From Lytechinus pictus (taxonomy: Eukaryota; Echinodermata; Echinoidea; Temnopleuroida; Toxopneustidae), in assembly GCF_037042905.1 (NCBI RefSeq), contig NC_087254.1, positions 9,471,103-9,535,102 of the forward strand: a DNA stretch of 64,000 nt, written 5' to 3'. Shown piece by piece: positions 1 through 21,898 of the stretch. Below the pieces are notes generated by a model, which ran no database searches, was not told the origin of the DNA, and worked only from the letters and a program-made list of their open reading frames with translations. A program made the position numbers and the translations under genes. Position 1 is the first letter of the stretch. Each line of letters opens with the position of its first letter.

Positions 1-718
1 CTCATATCTATTCTCCTACCATCCGGATTCAACTCCTATTTTCACCCGGATCCGGATATATTTGGATAATGGACATACTGTATAAATTCGCAGCGCGCGG
101 TTATATAGCTATCATACTCTTCACATGATTTTTAGCTTGAAATAAAAGTACTTTAAATGTATTTTATTGCAAGCTTCTATAAACACCGATATATACTGTA
201 TATTTGAATTGCATTCGCATTGTATCATGGCCGACGTGCTTTAAAGTTTTTTTTGGGGGGATGCCAATCCTTGCAATCATTGGAACTTGGCATGACATAC
301 CGTAGATGTCGCTCTTTTGAAATATGCTTCGAACAGAATGGGCAATTTAGAATATTAGGTACATTATGATGAGGCTAGCCTATTGTTCTAAGCAGACGGG
401 AATCAGATACAAAACTTGGATACACGCCGTACGCAGGGGGCGCGGAACGACATTCAAAGTGTCCATTTTTTTCCATTTTCTACATTGGAAAAGCACCCTT
501 CCGAGATTCACGGCTATTGTCATGGACAGAACTCAGAGGTTAGACTTTCTGTTTCTGTTTGTTTCTGTTTATGGTAACTCCCGTGGGAACTCGACAGGAG
601 TAAACGCCAAGCTGGTGCTATAACCAAAACATTTTACGTCTAGGTTAATCAGTCATAGTGGCTGACGTTATGAAAGGACAGATATTACTCCCGGGTCTTT
701 TCATTAAAGTGGAGACAA
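1..718. other. no gene recognised
   Basis: AT-rich sequence without recognisable exons or element ends. The open frame at 366-623 resembles nothing I know. Confidence 0.6.
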
Positions 719-793
719 CGGCAGTGGGGATTCGAACTCAAAACCTTGCGATTATGAGTCCAAATGCTCTAACCACTGGACCACATGGCCCGA
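719..793 (-). repeat. tRNA-like sequence (degenerate, SINE-head type)
   Basis: On the minus strand GTGGTCCAGTGGTTAGAGCA (A-box region) is followed by an anticodon-loop-like CTCATAA and a B-box GAGTTCGAATCCCC. Acceptor, anticodon and T stems do not pair well, so it is more likely a SINE head or tRNA pseudogene than a working tRNA. Confidence 0.5.
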
Positions 794-1182
794 CTTCTTG
801 TGCCAGGAATGGAATGTTGTCAAGCCAAAAACTCAGATAAAACGACCGTTCACTTTATATATACTGTATACATTAAAAAATTAATTAAAAGGAACAAATA
901 TTTTGGGAAAATGCGTCTGACCGATACAAATTGGCAATATTAATCAAATTCTGGTATAATAATAAAAAAATGTTGATATTGATTGTTTTGTCGGTCGGAT
1001 ATAATATACATTTTTTCACCACGTTTGTTACGTTGGTTATTCGGGCCAATCTTTTTTCAGGGGTAGAATGGGGTTGGGGCCCACTGGTCATGCTGGCAGA
1101 GCAGTTTTAGAACCGAAATTGCTTCGCAAGATGAATAAAGGATCTGTCTCAGCTTGCTCAAAGTGATACTTGCCATGCCTAG

Positions 1183-1440
1183 AACGGGATCCCATCTTAC
1201 AAAGAGATATGATTGATCCGATCAACCTCAACTATTATGGAAATCCATCATTGTCATAATTTTGCAACATAAAATTTGCACAATGTAATTTGTAAACAAA
1301 CACTGAATTGTCAAAACAAAATCACTGAATGTATGAACATTACATCATATCTAGAAAATATTTGGAACAGACATGCATTTAAGTTGTTGGTGTTGCTGGC
1401 TTTCCATAATTTGGATATTCTGGTCAATCGAAACTCTTCG
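1183..1440. repeat. truncated copy of an inverted-repeat (CTTACAAAGAG) family
   Basis: It shares its left part and middle (CTTACAAAGAG, ATGGAAATCCATCA, GTTGCTGGC) with the more complete copy at 62934-63209, but its right terminus is lost. Confidence 0.6.
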
Positions 1441-1577
1441 TAACCGAGACGGGGTACAGATCGCAATTTGAAATGCTTTTCTTCCAAAATATATAATGTG
1501 AAACCATGATAAATCACATTTTTCAATGTTTTTTAAAGATTGTTTTTCGCATTGTGTAAATTTTGTATCTCTGTCAA

Positions 1578-2701
1578 CAGTGGCGTACCGTGAGTCACGG
1601 CATTGGGGGGGGCACCAGCAAAATTTTTGAGTCACTTAGTGAGCGCGCAAAGCGCGCTCAGTTGCCAGGTATACTGACCTAATAGGGACATTTTAAGGAC
1701 AGTGCCATTAAACGGATATGTATCTCACTGCTCAAATAATGCGAGCGCGAAGCGCGAGCTGAACATTTTTTATATGCAGACCAAAAAAGGACATTATATG
1801 CAAATTTTTGTAATCATGATACATACCTGTCTCGCTCAACAAACAATGCAAGCGCGAAGCGCGAGCTGAATTTTTTTTTTAATATTGACCCCCAAACAAG
1901 GACATGTTAAGGACTATATTTTAGGAATCCATTAAGAGTATACATATCTCACCATAGTCATCTAATGCGAGTGCAAAGCGCTTGCTGATTTTGCTACATC
2001 TAAACACATGAAGCACTTTTTGTAGTCATTGTAATCATGATAATACGCATCTCACTCATGAAATATTGCGAGCGCGAAGCGCGAGTTGAAAATTTAGGAT
2101 ATTCAGACCTGAAGAGAGGCATTCTAAGGCCTGTTTGTAAGAATTCACTAAGACCATACGATACGTATTTCACTAAGCAAATGATGCGAGCTGAAAATTT
2201 TTGATATTCAGATCAGAAAAAGGGACATTTTAAGGACCGATTTTTAGGAATTCATGAAGAGCAGACATATCTCACCAATCTACTAGTGCGAACGTAAGCA
2301 CGGACAGGAAATGTTTTATATTAACCCCTTAAAATGGGGCAATCACTTTAAGTAGTCATGAAAAAGAACCATATGTCACTACATAAAACAATAATAAGTC
2401 GAAGTGCGAGGAAATATATTTGGTGTATATTGACTTAAAAACGTTAAACAGACAATGCGAGTACCGGGAACAATGAAGACATCTAGGCCTGAGCAAAATA
2501 AAGTTATGAAAAAATGTTTCTTATGTATTATAACATAACATTATTATAAAATAACATTATAATGAACAATAATTTCTTCATTCCCACTACGTTTCTCTTC
2601 CTTTCTCCCTCTTTTTATCCTCTTCCCCGTTTTTTTTTTTTTTTTGGCCAGCCGATTGGGGGGGCACGTGCCCCCCATGCCCCCCCGTAGTTACGCCACT
2701 G
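1578..2701. mobile_element. non-autonomous hAT-like transposon with internal tandem units
   Basis: The termini CAGTGGCGTA (1578-1587) and TACGCCACTG (2692-2701) are perfect inverted repeats. TCTGTCAA is duplicated on both sides (1570-1577 and 2702-2709). An 8-bp target duplication with CAG-type ends is typical of hAT. The interior is a row of roughly 110-120 bp degenerate units, each with a GCGAGCGCGAAGCGCGAGC core, and there is no transposase frame. Confidence 0.85.
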
Positions 2702-2709
2702 TCTGTCAA

Positions 2710-3446
2710 GTTGGATCAGTAAAATAGACGAATAAAAGTTTGTTTTGATTCATTATCATTGTTTATGTTTCCAAGTGAGGCAACGTTGTATGTTGATATA
2801 CTTTTCTATTTGTCTTCCATAGTCTTCAAACAGGAAAATGTGCGATTACCACAATTGTGCCTTTTTACAGTTATGTATTTGAAATATTTCCTTTTCAAAA
2901 GGAGAACTGATCAAAATATGATTAGAAGTTGGAGCAGTTGATAAAATCTTCGTTATTGATTTATTGTATTTCCAAAAATTCCTCTCCTTTGTTTTGTCAT
3001 GCTTTCAGAATCCTTCGGTTAAATACTCTGATGACAGTGCATATTTAAAAGCCTAAATAGATGGTATCTGTATATATCTTGCTATTTCCATATTTAGTTC
3101 AACATATCTGTTTATCTGAAGAAAAATAGTTTCATTCAGTGAGATTAAATTCCTATTTACAATAAATATTTGAAATGTGAGTTTCCTTTTCATATATTTA
3201 TCGTCGGTCAAATCACGATTGACCTTTAGTTGTTCAAGTTCAATTTTTAGTTTCATTTCCATTTCCATCAATAACATTACAAGCAAATACACATCAGACA
3301 TATATAAACAAATACAAATGAAATATGGTTACAATGATTACAAATCAACTACAAATTCCAAAACAATTTGTTAAAATATGTTTAACAAAATCTTGCATTG
3401 AAATGAGGGGATCCACTAAAAAGCATTGCTTGTATAGCGTGGATCC
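2710..3446. other. no gene recognised
   Basis: AT-rich sequence without element ends or recognisable protein similarity. Confidence 0.6.
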
Positions 3447-3469
3447 CTAAGATAATAATATATTAAAAT

Positions 3470-3800
3470 AGAATAATGGGAATAATAATAAGATGATGAG
3501 TAAAGGCGAGAAATAATAATAAGATGACAGAGGAATACGGGACCATACTAAAACATAAAAGAAAACAAACACATGACGAAAAATAGAGGGGAGAGAGAAG
3601 GAAAAAAGTACTGAAGGGGGAGCGACAGAGGAAGAGACTGAGAGGGCAAAGATGAGTAGAGGGAGAGAGACAGAGAGGGTGAGAGGGAGGGAGAGATACA
3701 CACACACACACACACACCATGATATGGAGAGAGGGTGGAGAGAGAGGGGGAGGGTGAGAACAAGGAGAGTGCAAACGTGGATGAAGGAGAGTGTGACTTA
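3470..3800. repeat. purine-rich low-complexity tract with (CA)n
   Basis: The plus strand is GA-rich, with a (CA)n run at about 3697-3717. The long minus-strand open frames here (Ser/Leu/Pro only) are artefacts. Confidence 0.85.
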
Positions 3801-5003
3801 ATAGCGTGCTTAGACAATTCTTAGAAATATACAAACTAATTAATTACTTTGGTAAGACAGTAACAGCAGTATTTTAGTTTTCTCTTGAAGGAGTGGATAG
3901 AGGGGGCCTGTTGAATATCTTTATGGAGGGAATTCCAAAATTTTGGGCCGGTGAAAATAAAAGTATTTTGATCAAAACGAGTTCTTAGGATAGATATATA
4001 GGTAGATAAAAGTTATCGGCTTGTCTAGGATACCTATGAAAAATGTTATTTTGAGAAAACATAAGTTGGAATGCAAAAGGAACCATACTGTTCTTATACA
4101 TGTACATAATAAGCTGCTTGTCCTAGTTGAAATTGGTATAAACCTTGAATCTTTAAAATTTTATAATCAAGGAATTGTATTTTTATATTCATACTTTTCA
4201 TGGTTTTGGTACGCTCCGAACTTTAACGAAATCATTGTTATTCAATTCCCATTCAATATGAAAAATGAGCGGTAATTTCATACAAAGGACTAGGCATGTA
4301 TCATGGGTATATATAGGCTCTGTTTGTTTCTTCACGTGATCATGGAAGTTGAAAATAAAATAAAATAAAAGCGAAAGCCTGTAGTTTCGAGCCAATAAAT
4401 GGAAAGAACGTGTAGCTCTACTACACAAATTGAAACTGAGAAAGACAGTAATTAAGAGCCTGGAATTACCTAATCAAAAGGCCATCGAGATTAAAATCGA
4501 TTGGTTTGCAGAGGGCATTGTGACGTAGGGTGGCAGTAGATGAAACGTCACAATAGACAGTCCATTTAGCTCATCGAGAGGTCAACCTCTATATAATAAT
4601 CTACAAAATGTATTAATATATACCTGCCTGTGAACTCATTAATTGTCTTGTGTTGTGTTTCTTTACCCTACCCTGCCAAAAGAAAATTCAATTTAAATCC
4701 AAGATAATATTATAGAATGAATATGAAAAATGTAAATTATTATAAATTTTCAATGCAATAAAACATTATTTATATCTCATGTTCACGTGAAATTTAACAA
4801 GAAACTGTAATGAATAGAAAGAGGGAGTCAAATAGCCAAGTCATATGCCTCGCATATCTGTGTACGTAATTAATCGAATGAATTTTAAATTAAATGACAT
4901 CAACGAAAAGGTTAAATCAAGAATTTACATTTGAATAAAATGCAATGCATTTGGTCCATCACCAGAAAATCATATAAACAACAATGCATGCGGAATGCAA
5001 TAT
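3801..5003. other. no gene recognised
   Basis: AT-rich, with short open frames of no recognisable family and no clear repeat ends. Confidence 0.6.
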
Positions 5004-5008
5004 GTCTC

Positions 5009-5203
5009 CAGTGGCGGATCTAGCTTTTTGCTAAGAGGGAGATTTGACAAGTTGGTTTGACCAATATCGATGAGATGTGATGTAATGCGTCCTACCCCCC
5101 CCCCCCCGTTTATGTAACTGTTCTGTTTGCGCGACTTAGGAAGCCCGAGGTGGGGGGGGGGGGTGGGGTTAACCCCTAACCCCCCCCCCTCGATCCGCCA
5201 CTG
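5009..5203. mobile_element. short CAGTGGCGGATC-ended DNA element
   Basis: It starts CAGTGGCGGATC and ends GATCCGCCACTG, with G/C-homopolymer runs inside. GTCTC flanks both ends (5004-5008 and 5204-5208); a full 8-bp target duplication is not visible, so the superfamily is uncertain. Confidence 0.7.
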
Positions 5204-5355
5204 GTCTCCTTTGGGTCGTTTGAGCACTACTGGAGCGTTGCAAGAAAATTAAGTTGTAAATGACCGCAAACCAATTACAATTTTATCAAAAGACTTGCGC
5301 TTAATTTGTGATTTACGCTTGAAGTGGAATCGCACGTAACGACCCATTTTTCGGA

Positions 5356-5641
5356 GTTTTCGCGAATGCTACGCAGACGCGTTCTGGAACATAGAGAATC
5401 TATTGCCATAAGCCCCTGATGACAAAGAAGTCATTGTCGAAAGTCGGTGAGTCAAAACAGCAGTGTCATCCTGACTCTGGACAAACTACATATTTGCTTT
5501 TTTTGTTCGTCACTAACGACAATCAGCTGTCCCGGTTCACCAATTTTCGACAAAGACCTCTCAGCTGTTCATAGTGATTTAACAGGCATTTCAATAGATT
5601 TACTATGCTGTAGAATCCGTCCCCGTTACAATTGCGAAAAC
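5356..5641. repeat. foldback element, family A copy 1
   Basis: The two halves are imperfect inverted copies (CGCGAATG at the left end pairs with ATTGCG at the right; GTCGAAAGTCGGTGA pairs with TCACCAATTTTCGAC). Related copies lie at 31252-31690 and 50896-51190. Confidence 0.75.
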
Positions 5642-5699
5642 AATCGCTCATTACATTTAACAAAATCGTAGTGTATCCAAAAATTGACGGGATAACAGA

Positions 5700-6763
5700 A
5701 GAGTGTTTCATGAACATTAGTGATTTGTCGGACAAAACGCATGGTCGTAATACAAATTTTTGCGCTCCGAAATATTGTCAATTTTGTTTGTTCAATATAG
5801 TAGCTCTGAGCCAGTTTTATGGTTTTAAATACTTTCCAATGTTTTTTAAAACTTAAATACATTGCATATCATACGTATTTCAAGTTGTCAACATTATCGA
5901 CCGCCCTTTCGTTATTTAGGCCATTTTCGGTCACAAATCGATATGTTCGCCCCCCCCCCATATTTTCATGGGTGCCACCGCCCCTTCCCACCCCCCGATC
6001 GAGAATATTTAAGAGGTCATTGCCTCCTAAGCAAACCGCGCTATCTTGATCCTTATTCATGCATTTCGCCTATACTTTCCGAAAGTATTGTTTAGCACCA
6101 TTTTACGACTATCAATCTATGATGTCAGAGCTGTGACAAACAGGATACCAGACGATCTTTCTTTATATAATTGTATTCTTGGAACCATCGATAATTTACC
6201 TGTTCTAGTATCCGTAAACATGTTTGTATTGGTAGTATACAGTCTGTGGATCTACTTGTTTTTTATTTTGATTTTTTATTTGACTTATTTTTCTTCGACA
6301 TAACAATATAATATAACATAAATTTATATTGACAATAAATCAGGCATATAATCACTGAACATAAAATCAGTAGCAGTTTATGGATTGCCATTGCAACCCC
6401 CAAAAAACGGTTGAAAATATGACAAACCGAAACATAATTCATTATATAATCATCTTACATGTCTTATGAGCACAATGGATTAATACGAATTACTAAAGTA
6501 TCAACTAAGTATGAAGAAAGAAAATCAAACAAGCCAACACTTGCTATAATATATAATCAAGAGGAAAAACAATTATAATGAAAATAAAGATGAAGAAGAT
6601 GATGATGACGACGACGACGATGATGGTGGTGGTGGTAATAATTATGATGATGGAAAAGGAATAGAACACAATTTTGACACAGAAAGTTTACCTTGCATAT
6701 GACCTTAACTTTAGCTTTGAGTGTATGGAGCAAGAGGATTGTTAAAGGTGATAATGGTGATCG
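5700..6763. other. no gene recognised
   Basis: AT-rich sequence; a GAT/GAC/GGT triplet microsatellite lies at about 6587-6650. No exon is recognised. Confidence 0.6.
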
Positions 6764-6771
6764 GGGGCAGC

Positions 6772-6935
6772 CAGGGGCGGATCCAGGATTTCCCAAAGGG
6801 TGGGGCAAATTTTTCGGAGAAAATTTTGACAAGCCAAAAAAAAAAATGTCTTCAATTTCAAAAGGGGGGCACATCTCGGTTTCAATGTCATTTTTACATT
6901 ACATTTCCCCCTGTGCCCCCCTTGATCCGCGCCTG
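6772..6935. mobile_element. short hAT-like MITE
   Basis: CAGGGGCGGATCC at the left and GGATC-related GATCCGCGCCTG at the right, flanked by a perfect 8-bp duplication GGGGCAGC (6764-6771 and 6936-6943). Confidence 0.8.
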
Positions 6936-7073
6936 GGGGCAGCGCAAGAATTGTTTGTAATATGGGGCTAGACTTCCACAGTGAGACGTCATACATAATA
7001 TAGTTACACGGCCCACACTGTTCATATCTTGCTCTCTGAATTTCCTCCTTTATGTCTTGAATACTCGAAAATC

Positions 7074-7138
7074 ACAGGGGGGGGGGTGCGAGTAATCAGG
7101 GCGATCACCCCCTGCCCCCACCTGTGAAGCCGCCCCTG
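7074..7138. repeat. remnant of a CAGGGGCGG-type element
   Basis: A CAGGGG start and CCGCCCCTG end enclose 65 bp of G/C-rich sequence. It is probably a deleted relative of the element at 6772-6935. Confidence 0.45.
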
Positions 7139-7149
7139 ATGGCGATGAT

Positions 7150-8800
7150 GGTACAATAATTATAATAGATGTGGTGTCCGAATTGGTTCTGGTGATAGTG
7201 CAGACCGTGCAGTATGTTAGACGTTTTGGATATTTTCAAGTTTGAACCTTCGATTGAGACCTGCACGGTCAAGAAATAAATCCTATGCTCACCTGACCTG
7301 TTGCCCTGTGAGATGGACCATGGACCTAATACATGGGTGGACCATGGTCCATTGATACCTCTAAAAGATCCATTTCAAAGTCTAATCTGGACATCTCATG
7401 TCTGACCTTTCTGTCCACCAAACGTTGATGCGCACTTTGAGTTGGTTTGTCATGGATTTGGATCATTGAACAATTTATTATTGACATGGAGTAAAGACAA
7501 CGCTCCAAATTAAGAAAGAAAGATAGAAACAAATAAACAAAGAAACCAAACCGAATCCCGTCAGTACACGATGAATCTCAACAGGCCAAGACAAAGCTTC
7601 TCAAAGTGGCCAATCGATCCAGTGGGGAGGCCGAGTGGTGAGCCCCTTCCCCCCCCCCCCCCTAAAGAAAAAAGAGAGAGAGAAAAAAAAAGAAAAAGAG
7701 CTCAAAGGTCAATAGAACCGATTGGCCCCCAAGAAACGACAGGCAACAAGAAAAAGGGAACTGTAAAAAAAGGGGAACGCGGCAAGTTCCCCCTCCCAAT
7801 CCGGATCCGCCTCAAGCATCACCATCTGGTATATTTCACTTTATCATGAATTTCAGAACATTCTTCTTTGTGGGAAAAAAATCGAGGTATGCATGAATCA
7901 CGGATAAAGAGCTCCATTCAAATTCACTGATCTGAATCGAAATGAAACGACATAATCTGGACGTCACTAATTCCCTCTTCATAACACCCTCTTCTTAAAC
8001 CTCAACAGGTCGATGGGTAAGGAGAAACGTATTGAGAGAAACACAATCCCTCTAAAACGACATACTTAAAAGCATTTTCAACACGTTCAAGATCATTCAA
8101 TAATCAATAGGCTGACTTGATCCGCTATGTTGAAGCAAACCTATAGAAACGGGTGTCCATTAAAATGCCCTTTTATATGAGCTAAAAAGGAAACATGGAG
8201 ACACTGCCCTGTCTTAAATTTTTATGCGTTCAAAAAGAATGAAGATAATGGCGGGATTTAAAGTTAACACGCTGGGGACTCCTTTGTATTTTAGAGGTTT
8301 TAACTTTTAAGTGACCCAGTTATTGTTACAGTATGTTTTGATTTTGAAGAAGGTGTCAGTTTTCATTAATACGCCATTGATTTTCCCCAGAAGCTCTTTA
8401 ATCCTTTTATTTTCTCACCTGCATGGATCAAAGACTATGCAATTAAGATTGACGTCTTTCAAGTATAGTCGTTAGTCCTCGAGGAGTACACCCGGGGAGT
8501 ACGCCTTACAAGGGACTCCGTTTTTTTTCTTCAAAGAGTGCAAAACGCTGTAACTCCTAACCACATTTCTATTTTACCAGGACAGTGTGTCAGAGTGTTG
8601 TGAACATGGCTAACACCGAATATGAAAAGGCGGACAGAAAGAGCCTCCTATGATAAAACGTTTCATCTCCCGAAATCTAAAGTGTATTTTTTTATTTAAA
8701 TATCAATTGCACATTAATGTTGGGAGGAGTATCTGCATTGGGAAAGTGAAAAGGAATGAGAGAGGAAGGGGGGGGGGGGGGGGGGTGACAGAGTGCGCGA
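7150..8800. other. no gene recognised
   Basis: AT-rich sequence with a C-run near 7650, an A-rich GAGA patch at 7660-7700 and a G-run at 8769-8784. No exon or element could be established. Confidence 0.55.
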
Positions 8801-8809
8801 ATAATATGT

Positions 8810-9050
8810 CAGTAGCGTAATGAGTAAAATGTGTATGGAGTATGGAGCAAAATTTCTAAAAGGTCACGGCAAGCGAAGCGAACGAGCAAAATGTTTGATA
8901 GGTTTAGACAATAAATTTAGAAAATAACACCATATTTTTATATCTTTTACCGGTTTGCTTCTCTTTGATTTTCTTATTCATTTTCTTGGGGTAAAACTTT
9001 TTTGGGGCCATGCCCCCAAGAACCCCCCCCCCCATCTATACGCCATACAG
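8810..9050. repeat. remnant of a CAGTAGCGTA-type DNA element
   Basis: It starts CAGTAGCGTAATGAG and ends ATACGCCATACAG, with an internal AAGCGAAGCGAACGAG patch that recalls the 1578-2701 element. No target duplication is visible. Confidence 0.45.
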
Positions 9051-11029
9051 TGATTATTGTGCGATGGGAGGAGTTGAATTTACCTTGAGGCTCACATCTC
9101 TTTGGGATAAAGAAATCTATAAGAAAAAAGGGCTAATCGAAGAGAAGTCAGATGGTCCGAGGGGTGATGTAGAAAGTGGTCCCTTGAATGATTTTTTTTT
9201 TAATAAAACAGATTTAAAAAAAAGGTTGAAAATCAAATGCTTCATTGAAATCAATGAAAGAAAGCCCAGTCTCAACGCCACACCATTACATCTGGGTACT
9301 CTACACCCGAGTTAATACCTGCGCGAACTTGACCTTCTTGTTGCCTTTTCGACACCCAATCAATCTCGATGGATTCCTGGCTGAAAGTATCGAACAATGC
9401 CAATTCACTGATGAGAAAGGATAAGAGGAATCGCATCGATTGACATTGATGGCCCCGGCATTGACCCGGGACTGTGAGGTCAGTCAACCGATGATAATTA
9501 AGGTCAAAGTATTCGGTCTCAAAAGGAGCCTGGGTGATGAGGAAGAAGACGATGGATTAAACACGTATACACAGGTAATATTGGTTTGTTAATTAGGTCA
9601 AAGTTTTCGGTCTGAAAATGATATGGGTGAAGAATAAGATGACGGATTAAACACGTATCACCGCTAATATTGGTTTATATTCGCGTGGTCTACACTACCA
9701 GTTGGTATAATTTGTCAGATACCACATGACAAAACCTTCATTTGGTCTACTATCAATTTTGCTCTAATTGCCGTTTTGGTCTACACTACATCTGGTCTAA
9801 TACTACTTGGTCTAATTCTCAATTAGTCTAATGCCCAATTGGTCAAATTTCCATTTCATCCGCTCATACATTTTCATTTACTTTGTCAAAGAAAAATTTG
9901 GTCCACAACAGTTGGTGTAACCACATAGGATAATTTGTAATGATGGTATTGATAGTAATGATGATGATGATGATAATAATATTAATAATAATAATGATTA
10001 TGATAATAATGATGATGATGATAATAATAATGATAATGATACTAGATGATACAACCATTATAATAAAATGATAATATATCACAGATCTGTTTCTGTAAAG
10101 ACGCAATATTTAGGTAGTGTTGAGCCTATTGAAGTAACACAGTTCATGAATTTGAAATAGTGATAATATTCAACAAGTTACCGTGTAGAATATAGGCCTC
10201 CGAAATAGATCGATTTGTCTTAGCAATCAACGCAATATTTTTTTATTACACATTCCAGCATTCTGGCAAACCGGTATATACTTCCACGCAGACAAAATAC
10301 CAGAAAATAAAGAGCCGATAAATCTCATTAATATCAAGAGGGAATAATTGAATATCTGCCATATGATCTTAAAACTGAAATAAACTTCAGGATCCGCATT
10401 TTCTTATATTTGTTCGCCTTCTTCATCAAAAGGCAAGGTCCAATTGAATCAACATGCTGCTATTACACCACATGTACGAATTAAATTAGCCCTATACCAA
10501 ACACAGATCTTTAATTATTTGTAGACTTCCTTGATTTCTTCTTCGCGTGAAATCTGTCAAACGGAATCAGCAAGTTTCTAGTCGTAGATAATATACGAGA
10601 ATGAGAAACATTTTCACCATTTAAGGCTACAGCCTACGAGAAATCGCATTAATATTTTAATTTTTCCCCTGTGTAATAAATTTTTCGTTTATGAGATATC
10701 AATATCCTTAATGCGAGGTGGATGCAATGATGATGAGATGTAGTTTTCGACGAAAATGTAATTTTATATGTGAAATTATCTCTCCAGGTGCTATAAAATA
10801 CAGGTTGAGATGCGGTGAACCACTGTCAACGATATTCTATTTTCAAGACCCCTCTGATTCCATCAAATCGTTGACCGCGATCAGATTTTTAACACAAGTT
10901 GTAATTCCCCCTTAAATTTTAATAAATTATAAATTTTTCATCATACTGAAAATATGAGATATCTCATTCTCTTGACAATATCCATCATTAGTGCGAAAAG
11001 TGATTTGTTTATCTTGGTTTTCAGGAATA
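9051..11029. other. dispersed GGTCTAAT repeat and microsatellite, no gene
   Basis: 9670-9870 is a degenerate row of TTGGTCTAAT-type units, a motif that recurs at 49655, 52590, 53045 and 62520. 9955-10060 is a GAT/AAT triplet microsatellite. No exon is recognised. Confidence 0.6.
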
Positions 11030-12306
11030 GAGGTTGCCCATGCAAGACTAGGCAATCCACCCTGCGAAGCCATATTCTATGCTATACCACGGCGAGTCGA
11101 CCAATCAGAAGCGCTCATTCGGTTGTTGATCACGATTTACTCTGTTGCTACGTGGCGACGCGATGCTCATTCACATGTTGATGTGTATTTTGATCCGTCG
11201 GACTTCAGTCGATCAGCTGTCCGCGTTCGCAATAGGACGCTTCTCGTAAATTCTCTCTCTGGCCAGCATAGCTTGACGTGCAACAGACTAGCCTTGCCTG
11301 TATTCCACACAACCTGTTGCACCATCGGGGCAACCACCATAACAAGTTGTTGTTTTGATACCCAGTTTTCTATATACATCGTACCTCATCTGTCAATGTG
11401 CCTGGATTTTTGTATCATTGCAATAAAAGGAAGCTATTTTATTTCATTTCATTACTTCACTTGGCTCTACTTCATTTCGGTGAGTTCTTGTATGACTGTG
11501 TTTTTATGTAATATTTATTATATTGACACCTAACATTCGTTAACATGTTTTCTATTTATTTTTGTTTACATGTGTTTACTTATTTAATCAATTGTTTCTC
11601 TAAGTATTATACCACCCATTTTTATATTGATATCGATGTTTTTCAGCTACATTTGATATTGCCCTTTTATTTCTTTATATATGGGGTTCGACATTTTATA
11701 TTGAATTTCACATTAAACCATGGCAGAAGTTAAAGGTTTCCTAGATAGCTGGATTTCGTGATTTATATTTTTAGGGGAAGCCCCCGTTTCCATTGGCTTT
11801 ATTGTGACGTCATTGCCTGGCCTAATATGGGGCCTGTCATGCGCGTACTTCGCGCAAAAAATGCATCTACGCACAAAAACTTCCGCTTTATCGTACGCGC
11901 TCAAAATGTAAACAAACTACACGTGCGCGCATCAAGTTTTGCATGAATTTATTCTGTAATTTGGCAATGATGGGCATGATGGCATGGGTTTCTTATCTGA
12001 CTGACTTAACTCCGTTCTTTGATCTAGGTAATTTATTTTAATTTACATTCTTAAATCAAATCCAAATTAAATGATAATTAATAATGCTCATTATGTTGAC
12101 ATTTATCCACTCTAACGTAAGACAGGCTGGGGTCTGAAAAAATTTAGAAATCCGAATGCCTTAATTGTTGCTAATGCTATTCAGGGGCCGACGAGACATA
12201 ACTCGAAAATCTAACTTTATTAATTTACTCTCGTAAAACATTTGCTTTATTCTTGATTTGTATTTCCATAAAGTTATCAAGTGTCTTTGGTGTCCATTTT
12301 TTACAG
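11030..12306 (+). promoter_or_regulatory. candidate FoxJ1 promoter and 5' UTR region
   Basis: This is the only GC-richer stretch upstream of FoxJ1. It holds a CCAATCAG box at 11101, an imperfect RFX-like inverted site GTTGCTACGTGGCGAC at 11144-11159 (spacer one base longer than the usual consensus), a CpG-rich patch at about 11830-11940 and a forkhead consensus TGTAAACA at 11907-11914. A donor-like tctag|gtaattt at 12028 and an acceptor-like ttttttacag ending at 12306 could bound a 279 bp 5' UTR intron. That would match the noncoding first exon I recall for vertebrate FOXJ1. The transcription start cannot be fixed from sequence alone. Confidence 0.35.
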
Positions 12307-12374
12307 GAATTTGTGGGAATTAAATTGAAAATACGTCGACTCACTTGAACAAGAGGTCACAACCCCAATCCAAG

Positions 12375-21759
<9,385 letters not shown>

Positions 21760-21892
21760 ACACAAACTTTTTCAGCTTAACCAATTGTCAAACAGTAATC
21801 ATGAAAGTTAGAACTATCAAAGACTTTATCACGCTGGCTAGTGAAGTCACCCTATATACTATATAAGTAGATTGATGTGAGAAAGCTTATAT

Positions 21893-21898
21893 AATAAA
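21893..21898 (+). terminator. FoxJ1 polyadenylation signal candidate
   Basis: AATAAA lies 134 bp after the FoxJ1 stop codon, in an AT-rich 3' UTR. Further AATAAA-like hexamers follow near 22770 and 23198, so a longer UTR is possible. Confidence 0.5.

Noticed and set aside
719-793. Functional tRNA gene with a CAT anticodon
   Set aside because: Stem pairing is poor; similar tRNA-like heads here belong to SINEs.
5417-5450. Hammerhead-ribozyme-like CTGATGA ... GAAA in foldback family A
   Set aside because: The bases between do not form a proper stem II next to the core, and the other two copies (31.3 kb, 51.0 kb) lack the CTGATGA core.
10991-11533. 180-codon open frame upstream of FoxJ1
   Set aside because: Cys-rich but with no domain, repeat or family resemblance that I recognise; composition changes midway. 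It overlaps the candidate promoter, whose higher GC would lengthen chance frames.
12345-12374. Upstream in-frame extension of FoxJ1
   Set aside because: The extension begins with TTG, not ATG. The first ATG in frame is at 12375 in a good start context.
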